Source: Amoeboaphelidium occidentale (Eukaryota; Aphelidiomycota; Aphelidea). Taken from it: DNA of 64,000 nt. Both the position numbers and the translations under genes were made by a program. This document shows, piece by piece, positions 31,010 to 42,437 of this stretch (its first letter is position 1; each line of letters starts with the position of its first letter). A model generated the notes under the pieces. It searched no databases. It was given only the letters and a program-made list of their open reading frames with translations, and had not been told where the DNA came from. The stretch spans positions 1-64,000 of the forward strand of contig JALGPX010000048.1 of assembly GCA_023515795.1 (NCBI GenBank), written 5' to 3'.

Positions 31010-32233
31010 ATGAAAACAGCCAATTCAGTCGCTGCACCGAATATGCCACCGCTAAAGAGGAAACCAGACTTTGACAGCGCTGAATCTCTGACAGGCACTC
31101 CGAGCACACCGCCACAGCATCAGCCGTTCTTTGAGAGATTAGCGCAAGTTGGCGAAGGTTTACTTTTACACAAACGCAATGGAGATATACTAACACTTCC
31201 AAAGGAACTTACGGCAAAGTCTATAAAGTCAAATTATCCACAGGCGATAAATGCTTCTATGCTTTAAAGAAGATACGCATAGAATTCGAAAAGGAGGGAT
31301 TTCCGTTGACTTCCATGCGAGAGATTCGACTGCTGCAACGCTTAAATCACCCGAATATTCTGAACATCCACGATATCGTCTCAGAAAAGGACTGCGTTTA
31401 TATGGTTTTTGAGTATATGGAATATGATCTTACTGGTTTAATGAGTCATCCTTCCTTCGTATTTACAGAGGAATACACACGCTGCATAATGCGACAGTGT
31501 TTGCTTGGGCTGAGTTATCTTCATGGTTGCGGAATACTTCACAGAGATATAAAAGGCTCTAACATTTTAATGAACAGAATGGGACATGTCAAATTGGCTG
31601 ATTTTGGATTAGCACGAGTTGCTTCTTATGAGGGCGATTACACAAACAGAGTGATAACATTATGGTACAGGCCTACAGAGTTGCTGTTTGGTACGACAAA
31701 GTACGGTGCTGAGATTGACATTTGGGGAATGGGCTGTATAATGGTTGAGATGTTTTCTAAAGGAAAGCCTCTGTTTGCTGGTACTGATGAAGTCACACAG
31801 TTACAAATGATTATGAAGATCAAAGGAAGCGATATTGAGTCTGAATGGGAAGGTGTTACTCAACTGCCTTGGTATAGTTTTATGAAACCAAAAGAAGAAT
31901 ATCCAAATACTCTGCGACGGAGATTAAGGTACAAATTTACAGAAAGAATTGCATCTAACTTATCAAAGCCATTTACCTGACGACGCTTTCGAAGTTGTTG
32001 ACCAAATGCTTTCTTATAATCCTGAGAACAGAGTTTCAGCAGATAATGCTTTGCTTCTACCTTATTTCAAGAGTACAGTGGAATGTGCACCAGAAGATAT
32101 CAAATTACCAACAGAAGACTATCACGAGTATGAAGCAAAGAAGAAGCGAAGAGAAAGTAAAAGAGAAGCCTCCAAAGAAGTACAAAAACATAATCACAAC
32201 GTAAAACAAGAGCGACCGAATGTGTCTGCGTGA
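31010..32233 (+). CDS. CTK1: Cyclin-dependent kinase of the CTK1/CDK12 type
   Basis: Exons 31010-31157, 31205-31928 and 31969-32233 (introns 47 and 40 nt) encode 378 residues. The first splice rebuilds the Gly loop QVGEGTYGKVYK. The cyclin-binding helix reads PLTSMRE in place of PSTAIRE/PITAIRE. YMVFEYMEYDLTGL, HRDIKGSNILMN, DFGLAR and YTNRVITLWYRP point to the transcriptional CDK12/Ctk1 branch that phosphorylates Ser2 of the RNA polymerase II CTD. RPTELL replaces the usual RPPELL. A basic tail (KKKRRESKREASKE) follows. CDK9/Bur1 is the main alternative. Confidence 0.88.
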
Positions 32234-32269
32234 ATAGAAAAGCTTTTTTTGTTACGAAACTCTGAGCGA

Positions 32270-32978
32270 ATGACGGATAAATTGAGGCGATATGAAATAC
32301 TGACGGAATATAAAAACTTGGCCATGTTTAATCATTGTCCTCCGGGGCTTTACGTAATTCCTTTAGAGGTACGCCTGAGCATCCGTTTTAAGAATATTCT
32401 CATTTCCGTAGGACATCAGCAGTAACCCAATTTAAAATTCTCCGGAATCTAATTAATCACAACTTAGCATGGTACGGAATACTTTTTATTCACGAGGGAC
32501 TTTACCAGGGCGGAATATTTCGATTCCAATTTACTATACCTCAAAACTATCCACATGAACCTCCAATTGTTCAGTTTAAAACAGAACTCTTCCATCCATT
32601 GGTGAATCGAACTGGTTTATTTAATCTGAGTGGCATTAAGTGGGATTCTACACGGCGTAATTTTGCAGTAATTCAGATTTAACTGGTCTAGACTCAATTG
32701 GTCATGTTTTGAAGTATCTGCATCAGAGTTTCAATAATTCATTCATTACTGAACTACGAGAAGCGCTTTGCTTAAACAAAGACGCTTTAAGGATGTACCA
32801 TCAGGATCGTCTGTTATTTGTGAAATTGGCAAAGCAGTGCAGCATCATATCACAACAAGACCCTTCGCTCTTTGAGAAGGTTGGGCATGTCAAATTTGAA
32901 GATGTTTCATCACAGCGCGCAGAGGAAATCAAAATGAAGATGTTGAAGGATGCTCTGAAGCGCCAAAAGTATGTTTAA
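32270..32978 (+). CDS. AKTIP: FTS/AKTIP-like inactive E2 (UEV) protein
   Basis: My model has exons 32270-32368, 32412-32421 (10 nt), 32468-32656 and 32677-32978 with introns of 43, 46 and 20 nt, giving 199 residues in one frame. CPPGLYVIPLE joins through the microexon to WYGILFIHEGLYQGGIFRF, IPQNYPHEPPIVQF and LFHPLVN, the E2 fold of FTS/AKTIP proteins, with no catalytic Cys. The C-terminal helix region (ALRMYHQDRLLFVKLAKQC) also fits fungal FTS homologues. FTS joins Hook proteins in dynein-based transport of early endosomes. Without the microexon and 20-nt intron the frame breaks twice, so sequencing indels are the alternative. Confidence 0.75.
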
Positions 32979-33028
32979 GTGAATAAACTCCTTAAAGCTT
33001 TTGTTTGAGTTTAATCTCTTTGCATCGA

Positions 33029-35281
33029 ATGACAGACTGGTTCTTTGGTAATCCTGTTGAGGAGCAGCGAAGGAGGAAGTACAAAGAAGAGGCAGCGAAT
33101 GGACTTAAAGAACATCTCAGAAGGAGTTCTTTAGCTCCTGGACAAAATCAAGATCGTCTTGCTACGAATCAGGTTTGGTTTCAGTCTGGTAAGCATCTGA
33201 ATTTTAAGGCATTACAAGAAAAGCCGAATCCTTTGCTCGGCATAGGAGAGAAGCAAGTTATTAACAGGCCTAGGGCTCAGCCTATTATCCATGAGAATGT
33301 TCTACAGCCAAAGAAGATTGTCAATGATTCTATTGATCGTTTGGAACCTCAGAGGAATGTTACTGCGAGGAATGGCACTGAGGAATCTCCTCGAAGGGAT
33401 CATTATGAAGATCATTTAAAAGGAAAAGACTCTTTGGATTCTGATGAAGACAAGTTATTCTTGAGAAAGTTAAAGTCTTTGCTTGAAAGGGAAGATTACA
33501 TTGATCGTTTGGAGCGAAGATTACACCCGAAACGAGTGGTGCAGCGGAGACGACGAAAGGATTCATATGAATATGATGATTACGGAGATGATGATGATTA
33601 TGATTATGAGACGGATGATCGTTATACCACAAGCTCACGCAGACGAAAACCAAGGCAACGAGAAAGCTCAGTGCGCAGTAGTCGGGAACAGATAAGAAGC
33701 TCAAACGATGTAATTCAAAAGAGCAATAGTACCAAGAAACAAGAAGATAATTCTCAAACGTTCACGCGTGGTGCCAATGATACAAGATTGTCAAAACAAC
33801 AACAATATCAACTGGAATTACAAGAGCAGATCAGACTGAAGAAGGAAAGAGAGGCCCAAGAGAAACAACGAAGGATCGAGGAAGATCGAGCTAAAGAGAA
33901 GGAAATGTATTCTTACGATCCATTCAGGAAGAATTATCAGGAGCATGTTTCAAAGTTCACTCCTAGGCCATCTGTTGCGAAAGCATCTCCGGACAATCGG
34001 TATCAACTACCAGCAATTGGTAATAATTCTATAACTTCAGAGCCAGTTGAATATCAAAGCGGCGATTCTTCGCTGAAAAGCAATAATCGGCTATCTAGTC
34101 AAATGGGTGATGTAGCACAACCTTCTGTTCCCGTTCAGAATCCATCAACTCATCTTCCACCATTACAAGAAAAAAGATTTTTAAGAGGTGTGGTTGATGT
34201 TGATAAGATGCCAGAGTGGCAGAAACAGCAAATGCTACAAAAACAAATGCAAACGCAAACAGTTCAAGATATTCTAGCAAGGCAGATTCTCGAGAGGAAG
34301 GAGCTCAAGAAGATGGAAATCGAGAGGCAGAGACAAGAAGAAAGATTAGAGTTGGAGAGAATTGAGAAGGAGAGGATAGAAATGGAGAACAAGTTTAAAG
34401 CTGAGAGACAACAAGAAAAGGCAATAGCTTTGAACAAAGAATCTGACAATAAGAATGAAATGAGTGTAAAAGAAAACGTTAAAACATTAGTGAAGCAAGA
34501 GAACACATCAACTAAAACTGCAAAGGAAATCGCAGAGGAGAAATTCCTGCAAGCACAGCGCGAAGCTGAAGAAATGAAAAGAAACAAATTCAAGGCCAAG
34601 AGAGCTCATAAAGACCAAGAACAGCCTGCAAATGAGGAAAAGGCTGCTGAATATCGCTCGTCTAGCCCGCCGATACCCACGCTACAAGGCAAAGTCAAAC
34701 AAAGTAGCGATCATTTACCGAAGCTGGACTCAACGATAACAAAGAATACAACCAACGCAGAACAAGGAAATAGTGAAAACGCTGCTCCTGTTAAACCTAG
34801 ACCGCCGAGTTCCAAGCGAGAATCAGTAATTAAGCCAACAACGGTTAAGAAACACTTTGAAGACGATTCTAAAACATCTGAGATACTTGAACAACTCAGG
34901 TCGCTTAAATTGGTAATTCTTGAACCTTGAGTGACTAAATTGGATTAGGAACTGGAGAGAGATAGGAGAGCTATGAGAGAAGAGATGATGATGTTTAAAC
35001 ACTTGTCGCAGGCTAGATACACAAATGTTCCTTTGCAGATGTACACAGTTGATAAGCCGCGAAACGTAATGGTGCATGATAGCTTCAACGACTTGTCTGC
35101 AGGAGGTTTCAGTGGGAAGCAAATACGAAATATGGACAAAACCTCATTTAACACACGGCCGTTGGTGTCGATATCGACGCATGTTCCTCTTGATGGAATG
35201 CCAATGCATGATTTTTCAGAGAGAACTGACAGATTCCATGCTGAGTCGTTGCATGATCTGGTCACACTCGAGCATCTCTAG
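33029..35281 (+). CDS. Coiled-coil protein, possibly CSPP1-like centrosome/basal-body factor
   Basis: Exons 33029-34912 and 34949-35281 (intron 36 nt) encode 738 residues. The protein is highly charged, with helical stretches (SKQQQYQLELQEQIRLKKER, EIERQRQEERLELERIEKER) and the motif YSYDPFRKNYQEHV after the first. In CSPP1-type proteins a KQQQYQ..L..QI..KK helix is followed by a Y-N-P-W/F motif, which is why I suggest that family. If right, it implies centrioles and cilia. An Asp/Tyr-rich run lies near residue 190. The orthologue call is tentative. Confidence 0.55.
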
Positions 35282-35327
35282 AATCCAAGAAAGATATTCA
35301 GCCATAGATCATACTCAGACTTTAAGA

Positions 35328-38300
35328 CTAGAAATCTATTGAGGCGAGATATATTGACATTTCTTCGTAAAGAGAAATCTTTCGGTAAAGCTCTGAATCT
35401 TCCTGTTCGGAGAATTTCTTCAAGATATAACAGCAATAGAGACTATACGTGCCTTTACTACTTGTTTCGATCCGATATATTGCTTGCCTTTTATCCTGAG
35501 ACATGTCCAAAAGTCTTGTGGTAACTCTTGTAACAGCATTCAACTTCGAAATGACACTGATACCACAAATTTCAACACCGCTATCGTCCGTAGTTATCCG
35601 CACAACGTTATCTGAGAATTGAAACGAAAAAGTTGGCCTGTTAAGACACTGTTCCTCTAGAGAGGCATCGCTTATGTGTTTCAGCAGGTTTCCATTAGCG
35701 CCGCTGCTGGGACCAACTTTGGACCCGTAACTGACTTCTTCAAACTGTTCCTCAGAAACATTCGGGAGAGTGCCGACAGGAAATCCTGAGCGTAAATATG
35801 TAAATGAAAGTGTAGGTTGTCGAAGTAGCATTTTATCGTAACATAATCGCATAGTATTCGTCTCAGCGCCTTTCCGCTGACTTAAACTCTTAATATTTAA
35901 TTGAATAGCCCTCCGAATGCCATCCAAAGTGGATAGAAAAGAGTCTTTAGCGGTTAAGGCGTCTTGTTGTTTCCGTTTCAGCATGTTTCGTTGCTGTGAC
36001 GAAATGCAGAAACTCAGATTTATTTCGTGACCTTCATTAACTTGCTTATCAAAATAGCCAAACTAAACAAGTCTCCAGATAAGAGAATTGTTACAGAGTT
36101 TAATCTCGGAACGTCTCCCTTGAGAGCCATAAAGACCTCAGGAGCGACAAAATTAGCATTCTTCGCGTCGATCCTGTATTTAGGTAGAGCAGCTACAGCA
36201 TCATCATCGTAGAATGTCTGCTGTAGAGCGTAAAATGCAGCCAGATATGCTTTGATAGCACCAGTCGAGTCTACATCAATCATTACGTTTCTCAGCTAAA
36301 CCATTAGCAAAATTTTCAAATCAAAGGACAAATACCTTCAAGTTCCTGTGTGAAATGTTCTTCTCATGAAGAGCCTTTAGACCAAGACAAACACCTTTGA
36401 CAATGTTGAAGACATCTGTAGAAGACAGAGTTCTAACGTTGTTCGTGATAACTTGCTCAAGGTTTCCTAGTTTATAATGAGGAAATAAAATCGCAAAAGG
36501 GTCTGTTGAGTAGAACAACATTCTGGTTATTCCTTCTGCATCTTCCAAAGATTTTAGTAGTTCCACTTCTTTCCAGAAGGCATCTTCCACATTTGGTTTC
36601 ATCTGTTGTGAGGAAACTATAATCGTTAAATACTACATAATGCAAAGCTGCTACCTCCATAGATTTTAATTGTAGCCTTCTCTGTCATTGAAGACGAGCC
36701 TGAACCTTTATAAATACCATTGTAAATCGGTACACCGTTTTGTGTTCCAATTTGTTGGACTGCGTCAAAGTCCTCACCATTAATCTCCAAACTTTTAGGA
36801 GCATATTCTTTTGCTTTTTCCACAGCATTGAACGAGTACACAACAATAGGACTAGGAACCACTATAGACTTAAGATCAATAGTAGATGAACCCTTCTTTG
36901 GTCCATGATCCACACTTTCTACAACAGACTTATCTAAAACAGAGGAAGCGTCAGTTTCAGGCATATTAGCAATAATGGCCTCTTTAACACTCTGTCTTCT
37001 AACGTAACGCAAGAAAATTAGAACGGTAAGAACAACTACTAGCCCAATTCCAGCTGCAATTAAAACGATAGCGACAGGAGAAAGCGGTTCACTAACGTTG
37101 GACTCATCATAAACGAATTGAGGTCGACGGTTAGTTATCCTGTCAGGATTAACAGATGCTCTTGTACTAGTAACGACCTCTAAAGTCGTTTCAGTTGTAG
37201 TTGAATCCTCACTGTTTGAGATGCTTTGCTCAGGATAATCATCGACAAATTCCCAAACATGATTCATGACGCCGGTTGGAGCTAAAGGGTTATCAGAACT
37301 CATATAATCTTACCTATTTGACCGCCATGAATATACCAAATACCGGTTTCTCTGTTAAAAGCATTGCAATACGCTGAGAGACCTGGTGGAGAATTGGTTG
37401 CAGCTTTTACTCCAATTCGTCCATAGTTACCTCCATAATTAGGGGCTATGGTGCCAGCAATGAATGCCCACAAATAGTACTCAAGCGAGAATTTCCAAAC
37501 ATCACCAAGAATTTCATTTAAATTTCCAATAGGCCTTGCACCACCATACAAGTAGAGAGCATTCTTATTACGATCAATATAAATGTTAGCGTTGAATCTG
37601 GCTTTTGGATTGTTGCGACGATGATAAACGTTTTTGTCTCCTGGAAATCCTGCTGCACCAAAATCTTTCGTTCCGGCAATCCATTTCCATGTGTTGTTAT
37701 GAATGCTATAAACCCACAAATCATTCAAGGCACCTTCGCCCTCATCAACTCCACCAAACCCTGTCCCACCAAAAACATAAAGCAGCTTAGCTACTGGATC
37801 TGCTGCATAAGCAGAAAAGCCTCTTCCACCCGGGAAACTTTCTGGGCTTTCCTGTCTGAAAATTCCGTAGTCGCCTTTTTGATTTGCAGTCTGTGGACCA
37901 TGGAGCCATGTCCAATTGCCCGTGGTCATGTTGTATCTCCAGGTGCTTGACAATTTGTTTATGGTACTCGTACCTGGAGGTACACTCAACCCACCAAAAA
38001 CGTATAGACAGCGCTGATCTTGATCGTAATAGTTTGAGAAAGCGTAAATGGCAGGAATGTTGTTCTGAGGAGAATCGATACCCTTTGTCCCATAATTACC
38101 GACAGAGTTAAATTCGATTTCACCGCCGATCCATGTATACTGTAAAGCAAGGAAATCAAAACTGAACATGGAGTTTGTGACTTGGGAAGTTCTTATCAAA
38201 CCGCCAAAAATGTATAATCTCCCATCAAGACCATCGATAAACGAGGATGTATATGCCCTTCCACCAGGACGAACAGATCCATGTCTCACACCTCTGCGGA

Positions 38301-38672
38301 ACCCGAAAATCGGATCAGCATAAGCAGTTCCTGCTCCTCCAAACCATGTCCACAAACCTCCAGCAGGCTGAAACCACCATACATTATCAGCAAATGATCC
38401 TTCATTGAAATGATAACCACCTGTAATATACATGCGGTTCTGATACATGAAACAATTATGGAAGCTCATACCAGAAGTGTAAAGATAATCTGCTGTGACG
38501 TTCTTTACTCCAAGCTCTGTGATCCAAGTCTGTGGAGAGCTGAAACCTACAAAGATATTAGTCCCAGAACATATGATCATCACTTACCAGAGATCCATGT
38601 CCATCCTGCATGTGCCCTGTATGATAGTAGAGCGATCAGAGACAACAAGTGCAAGTATTTCATACTCGTCAT
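35328..38672 (-). CDS. Receptor-like protein: signal peptide, Kelch propeller, TM, pseudokinase
   Basis: Six exons (38588-38672, 37314-38546, 36655-37281, 36336-36616, 36032-36295, 35328-35993; introns 41, 32, 38, 40, 38 nt) give 1051 residues in one frame. Signal peptide MTSMKYLHLLSLIALLSYRA is followed by Kelch-like repeats (WTWISG, MYITGGY, LYIFGG, CLYVFGGL, LLYVFGG, ALYLYGG, WYIHGG). A TM segment lies near 508-531 (PVAIVLIAAGIGLVVVLTV). The cytoplasmic part has a kinase fold with TIKIYG, FWKEVELLKSL, FPHYKLGNL and ISHRNLKLRNVMID. HRD is HRN and no DFG is found, so catalysis is unlikely. A 220-residue tail follows. A sensor passing an outside signal to partner kinases is inference. Confidence 0.85.
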
Positions 38673-38742
38673 TTCTGGAATGGAATTTGCGTTTTGATCG
38701 GCAACAGAGAAGTGGCCTGCTTATTTCTTGTAGAGAACTACG

Positions 38743-41700
38743 ATGGAATCGGACGAGCTTGGCGCTGTAGAGCCGGAATTACAATTGGAATCTTATGATA
38801 ATTCATTCCCTGTGTATACTTCACAAATGGATCCTGAAGATTACATGGCAAAGAGTGAAGCGATAATCGCAACCGCGAACTTACAGCAACTCGATAATGA
38901 ATTCAGGAAGTCCACCTCCAATGATCTGAGCTCCGAGCCTCAAATGAAGTATGAACGACTTGGTTCTTCGTTCTTGGAAATTATACAAAAGGACACAGTT
39001 TCATGCTTAGCTTACAATCCCAAATTTATTGTCATTGGAACGCATTGGGGAATGGTGCATCTATTGGATATAAGTGGAAATGAAATCAAGCGTTATGCGA
39101 GTCATGCAGCATGTGTAAATTCAATCTGTATCGAAGAAAAGGGAGACTACTTTGCGAGCGCTGGTGACGATGGTAAAGTGGTCTTGTATCAGCTCGATAG
39201 CCAAGACATTTCTGTGTATTCTTTTAAGAGAGCCGTTAAAACTGTTTCACTTGCGCCAGATTATTCTAAATCATTCAAGTTTGTCGCGGCTGGAATGTCT
39301 GGTGAGTTAGTGATGAACTCCAAAGGCTGGTTCGGGAACAAGGGCGAGACTTTGGCAGAGGGAGATAGGCCTATATACATAACTTCCTGGTATGGAAGAT
39401 TCATCGCGTGGTGTGATGAACGTGGCGTTTCTTTATATGATACAACGTCAAAGAATGTCGTAAAAGCCGTAGTCAGTCCACCGGCTGATAGTCCAAGAAT
39501 TGATCTTTACAAACCACGAATTCTTTGGATATCAGATGACAAGTTTGCAGTTAGTTGGGCTAAGACTGTTACTTTGGTACAACTTAATTCTAGTTATTTA
39601 TCTGGTTACACGTTTCCAAGCTCTATAGAAGTTGTCGCAAAAGTTGAAGTATCTTATTTCATAACTGGCATTGCCTTCCACCGGAACCAGTTTCTTATAT
39701 TAGCTTTTACAGGAGAAGAATTAAAGGACAGCGATTCTGGCGAAATCCAGACAAGCCCTCCGCCAGAAATCAGGATATTAGATTCTTCACTCACGGAAGT
39801 TGTCTGCGATTCTCTGTCTTTGAGTGGTTACGAGTTATGTCAACCAAATGATTATGCGTTAGTACCTGGAGACGATTGCTTTTATGTAGTAAGCCCGAAA
39901 GACGTAATTATGGGAAGGTCTTTTGAATCTGAAGACAAAGTACGGTGGTATTTGGAACGGGAAGAATATTTACCAGCTTTTGAGCTTGTATTAAAAGAAC
40001 CATACTCAACTTTTAACAAATTCGAAATAGGAGAAGCGTACTTGTCTAGTTTAATTGAACAGGGAAATTTCTCCGAAGCAGCAAGTAAATTGAAATTGAT
40101 TTTTGGAGAAAATAAGGAATGGTGGGATAAGTGGGCTTTCATATTTGCAGAGCGCAAGCAACTATCGGCTCTACTTCCTTATATTCCGTTGAAATCGCCT
40201 ACTTTAGATCAGACTGTTTACGAGATGGTTCTCGCATACATGTTAAAAGAGTCTCCTGAGTCGTTTTATAATGCCATATCTTCTTGGGACTCGTCATTGT
40301 ATAACTCTGAGGCCATTCTCGANTTTCCAAGCTCTATAGAAGTTGTCGCAAAAGTTGAAGTATCTTATTTCATAACTGGCATTGTCTTCCACCGGAACCA
40401 GTTTCTTATATTAGCTTTTACAGGAGAAGAATTAAAGGACAACGATTCTGGCGAAATCCAGACAAGCCCTCCGCCAGAAATCAGGATATTAGATTCTTCA
40501 CTCACGGAAGTTGTCTGCGATTCTCTGTCTTTGAGTGGTTACGAGTTATGTCAACCAAATGATTATGCGTTAGTACCTGGAGACGATTGCTTTTATGTAG
40601 TAAGCCCGAAAGACGTAATTATGGGAAGGTCTTTTGAATCTGAAGACAAAGTACGGTGGTATTTGGAACGGGAAGAATATTTACCAGCTTTTGAGCTTGT
40701 ATTAAAAGAACCATACTCAACTTTTGACAAATTTGAAATAGGAGAAGCGTACTTGTCTAGTTTAATTGAACAGGGAAATTTCTCCGAGGCAGCAAGTAAA
40801 TTGAAGTTGATTTTTGGAGAAAATAAGGAATTGTGGGATAAGTGGGCTTTCATCTTTGCAGAGCGCAAGCAACTATCGGCTCTACTTCCTTATATTCCGT
40901 TGAAATCGCCTACTTTAGATCAGACTGTTTACGAGATGGTTCTCGCATACATGTTAAAAGAGTCTCCTGAGTCGTTTTATAATGCCATATCTTCTTGGGA
41001 CTCGTCATTGTATAACTCTGAGGCCATTCTCGAACTACTTGTCGACAAAACGGAGAAGGATTCTGCTGATGTTTTTGTTCTTGAAGCGGCTGCTACTTTG
41101 TACTTGAGAAAGAATGACATAGAATCTGCCTTAGATTGTTATTTACGAATTGGAAAAGATGATGCGCTGGAGTTCATCAGTAGCTATAACTTGTATTCTT
41201 CTATATCAAAGCATTTGGAATATTTACTACAATTTGACGAGAACAGAAAGTCACGCTCACTTAAACCGATTGTTTTCGATTTTCTGGCGAAGAATGTTGA
41301 ACAGATACCAGTCTCTAATATTGTTGATGAACTGAAAGGAAAGCCCAGAAAGCTGCATGAATATTTAGATACTGTGTTCCGCAAGGATCCTCGATTGACA
41401 TCTGATTATCATTCATTGCAGCTCGAACTTTACGCTGATTATGAGCCAGAGAAGTTGATGAACTTTCTTCGAGGTGGTAGTACGTATTCCTTGGAACGGG
41501 CTGCAAAAGTGTGCCAAGATAGAGGTTTAGTTCGTGAACATGTTTATCTGTTGGGAAAGATGGGCAACAACAAAGTAGCCATGAAAATAATTCTTCTACA
41601 ACTAAAGGATTATCGAATGGCGATAGAATTTGCAAAAGAGCAGAACGATCCAGAAATATGGGAAGACTTAGTGCAGGAATCTTTCAAAAGCCCTTCTTTA

Positions 41701-42108
41701 ACCCAGAATCTCTTGATGTTTGCAGCTTCAGAAGTCGATCCCGTTTCGCTGTTGGAAAGAATGCCAGAAAATCAACCTCTCTCACTATTGAAAGATGCCT
41801 TGTTACAAATTCTAAGTGATTACGTTCTTCAGTTGTCTCTGTATGAAGGCTGCAGGCGGATATTTCTTCACGATGAATTCAACTTACTGCAGCAAATTGT
41901 GAGCAGCAGCAAAAGATGTCTCAAGCTCTCTTTCGATTCCACATGCACAGTTTGCAGCCAGAGACTCATTGATATAACGCTGAATGATCCCGATAAGGAA
42001 GAATCAATTGTTCTGTTTTACTGCTTGCATTGCTTCCACGAGAAGTGCATGTCATTCACGGAAAATTCAAAAGTCTGTGGCGCCTGCTCTTCTGTTACAA
42101 GTAACTAG
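38743..42108 (+). CDS. VPS41: HOPS complex subunit Vps41 (contains an assembly duplication)
   Basis: The N-terminal WD-like region starts MKYERLGSSFLEIIQKDTVS after an acidic leader. The clathrin-heavy-chain-like repeat and C-terminal landmarks MGNNKVAMKIILLQLKDYRM, AIEFAKEQNDPEIWEDL and a RING-H2 (CTVC...CLHC...CGAC) match Vps41 throughout. HOPS tethers late endosomes and AP-3 vesicles to the vacuole. The frame as assembled encodes 1121 residues because 39613-40322 is repeated after the N at 40323. Removing one copy leaves about 884 residues, the usual family length. The gene is intronless here. Confidence 0.95.
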   Translation: MESDELGAVEPELQLESYDNSFPVYTSQMDPEDYMAKSEAIIATANLQQLDNEFRKSTSNDLSSEPQMKYERLGSSFLEIIQKDTVSCLAYNPKFIVIGTHWGMVHLLDISGNEIKRYASHAACVNSICIEEKGDYFASAGDDGKVVLYQLDSQDISVYSFKRAVKTVSLAPDYSKSFKFVAAGMSGELVMNSKGWFGNKGETLAEGDRPIYITSWYGRFIAWCDERGVSLYDTTSKNVVKAVVSPPADSPRIDLYKPRILWISDDKFAVSWAKTVTLVQLNSSYLSGYTFPSSIEVVAKVEVSYFITGIAFHRNQFLILAFTGEELKDSDSGEIQTSPPPEIRILDSSLTEVVCDSLSLSGYELCQPNDYALVPGDDCFYVVSPKDVIMGRSFESEDKVRWYLEREEYLPAFELVLKEPYSTFNKFEIGEAYLSSLIEQGNFSEAASKLKLIFGENKEWWDKWAFIFAERKQLSALLPYIPLKSPTLDQTVYEMVLAYMLKESPESFYNAISSWDSSLYNSEAILXFPSSIEVVAKVEVSYFITGIVFHRNQFLILAFTGEELKDNDSGEIQTSPPPEIRILDSSLTEVVCDSLSLSGYELCQPNDYALVPGDDCFYVVSPKDVIMGRSFESEDKVRWYLEREEYLPAFELVLKEPYSTFDKFEIGEAYLSSLIEQGNFSEAASKLKLIFGENKELWDKWAFIFAERKQLSALLPYIPLKSPTLDQTVYEMVLAYMLKESPESFYNAISSWDSSLYNSEAILELLVDKTEKDSADVFVLEAAATLYLRKNDIESALDCYLRIGKDDALEFISSYNLYSSISKHLEYLLQFDENRKSRSLKPIVFDFLAKNVEQIPVSNIVDELKGKPRKLHEYLDTVFRKDPRLTSDYHSLQLELYADYEPEKLMNFLRGGSTYSLERAAKVCQDRGLVREHVYLLGKMGNNKVAMKIILLQLKDYRMAIEFAKEQNDPEIWEDLVQESFKSPSLTQNLLMFAASEVDPVSLLERMPENQPLSLLKDALLQILSDYVLQLSLYEGCRRIFLHDEFNLLQQIVSSSKRCLKLSFDSTCTVCSQRLIDITLNDPDKEESIVLFYCLHCFHEKCMSFTENSKVCGACSSVTSN
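39613..41033. repeat. Direct 710-bp duplication across the N at 40323
   Basis: Copy 39613-40322 and copy 40324-41033 align without indels and differ at 8 sites (4 silent; A/V, S/N, N/D, W/L). The single N sits exactly at the join. This is best explained as two heterozygous contig ends placed end to end. Confidence 0.9.
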
Positions 42109-42437
42109 CAGCATTATACCACTCATACAATAGATATCCAACATTTCGGTTTCGCACAGTTGGAGAATGATGATATTTGTCACTGATCGACGCCGCGTTA
42201 GGATATGTGGGCTACAATGGATAATCAATGACTTAAAGCTTCAATTGACATGAAGAGATCAAGTGGGTCTCTGCTTTTCGAGGGCTCGGCTGTCGCTAAG
42301 AGATGGATCAAGCTGCTGTTGCAAGTCCGAAAATTGGATGGCTTATGAAGCAACATTAGAAAGCACTTAAAGACACAGTAATAGAACAAAGTTCTTTTAT
42401 TTTTCAAAAGTCCATTTGATTACATTGATGAAGATGC
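42109..42437. other. Intergenic, about 330 bp
   Basis: A short plus-strand frame from about 42249 (MKRSSGSLLFEGSAVAKRW...) of 32 codons and an ATGATGA...CTGA pair at about 42166 were inspected. Neither is convincing as a gene or snoRNA. No other structure is seen. Confidence 0.4.

Noticed and set aside
38743-42108. A genuine internal repeat in Vps41
   Set aside because: The copies meet exactly at an N and are 99% identical, while family members have only one such region. Assembly overlap explains it.
42160-42240. Possible box C/D snoRNA (ATGATGA followed by CTGA)
   Set aside because: The two boxes are only about 15 nt apart, there is no terminal stem and no second D box at a suitable distance.
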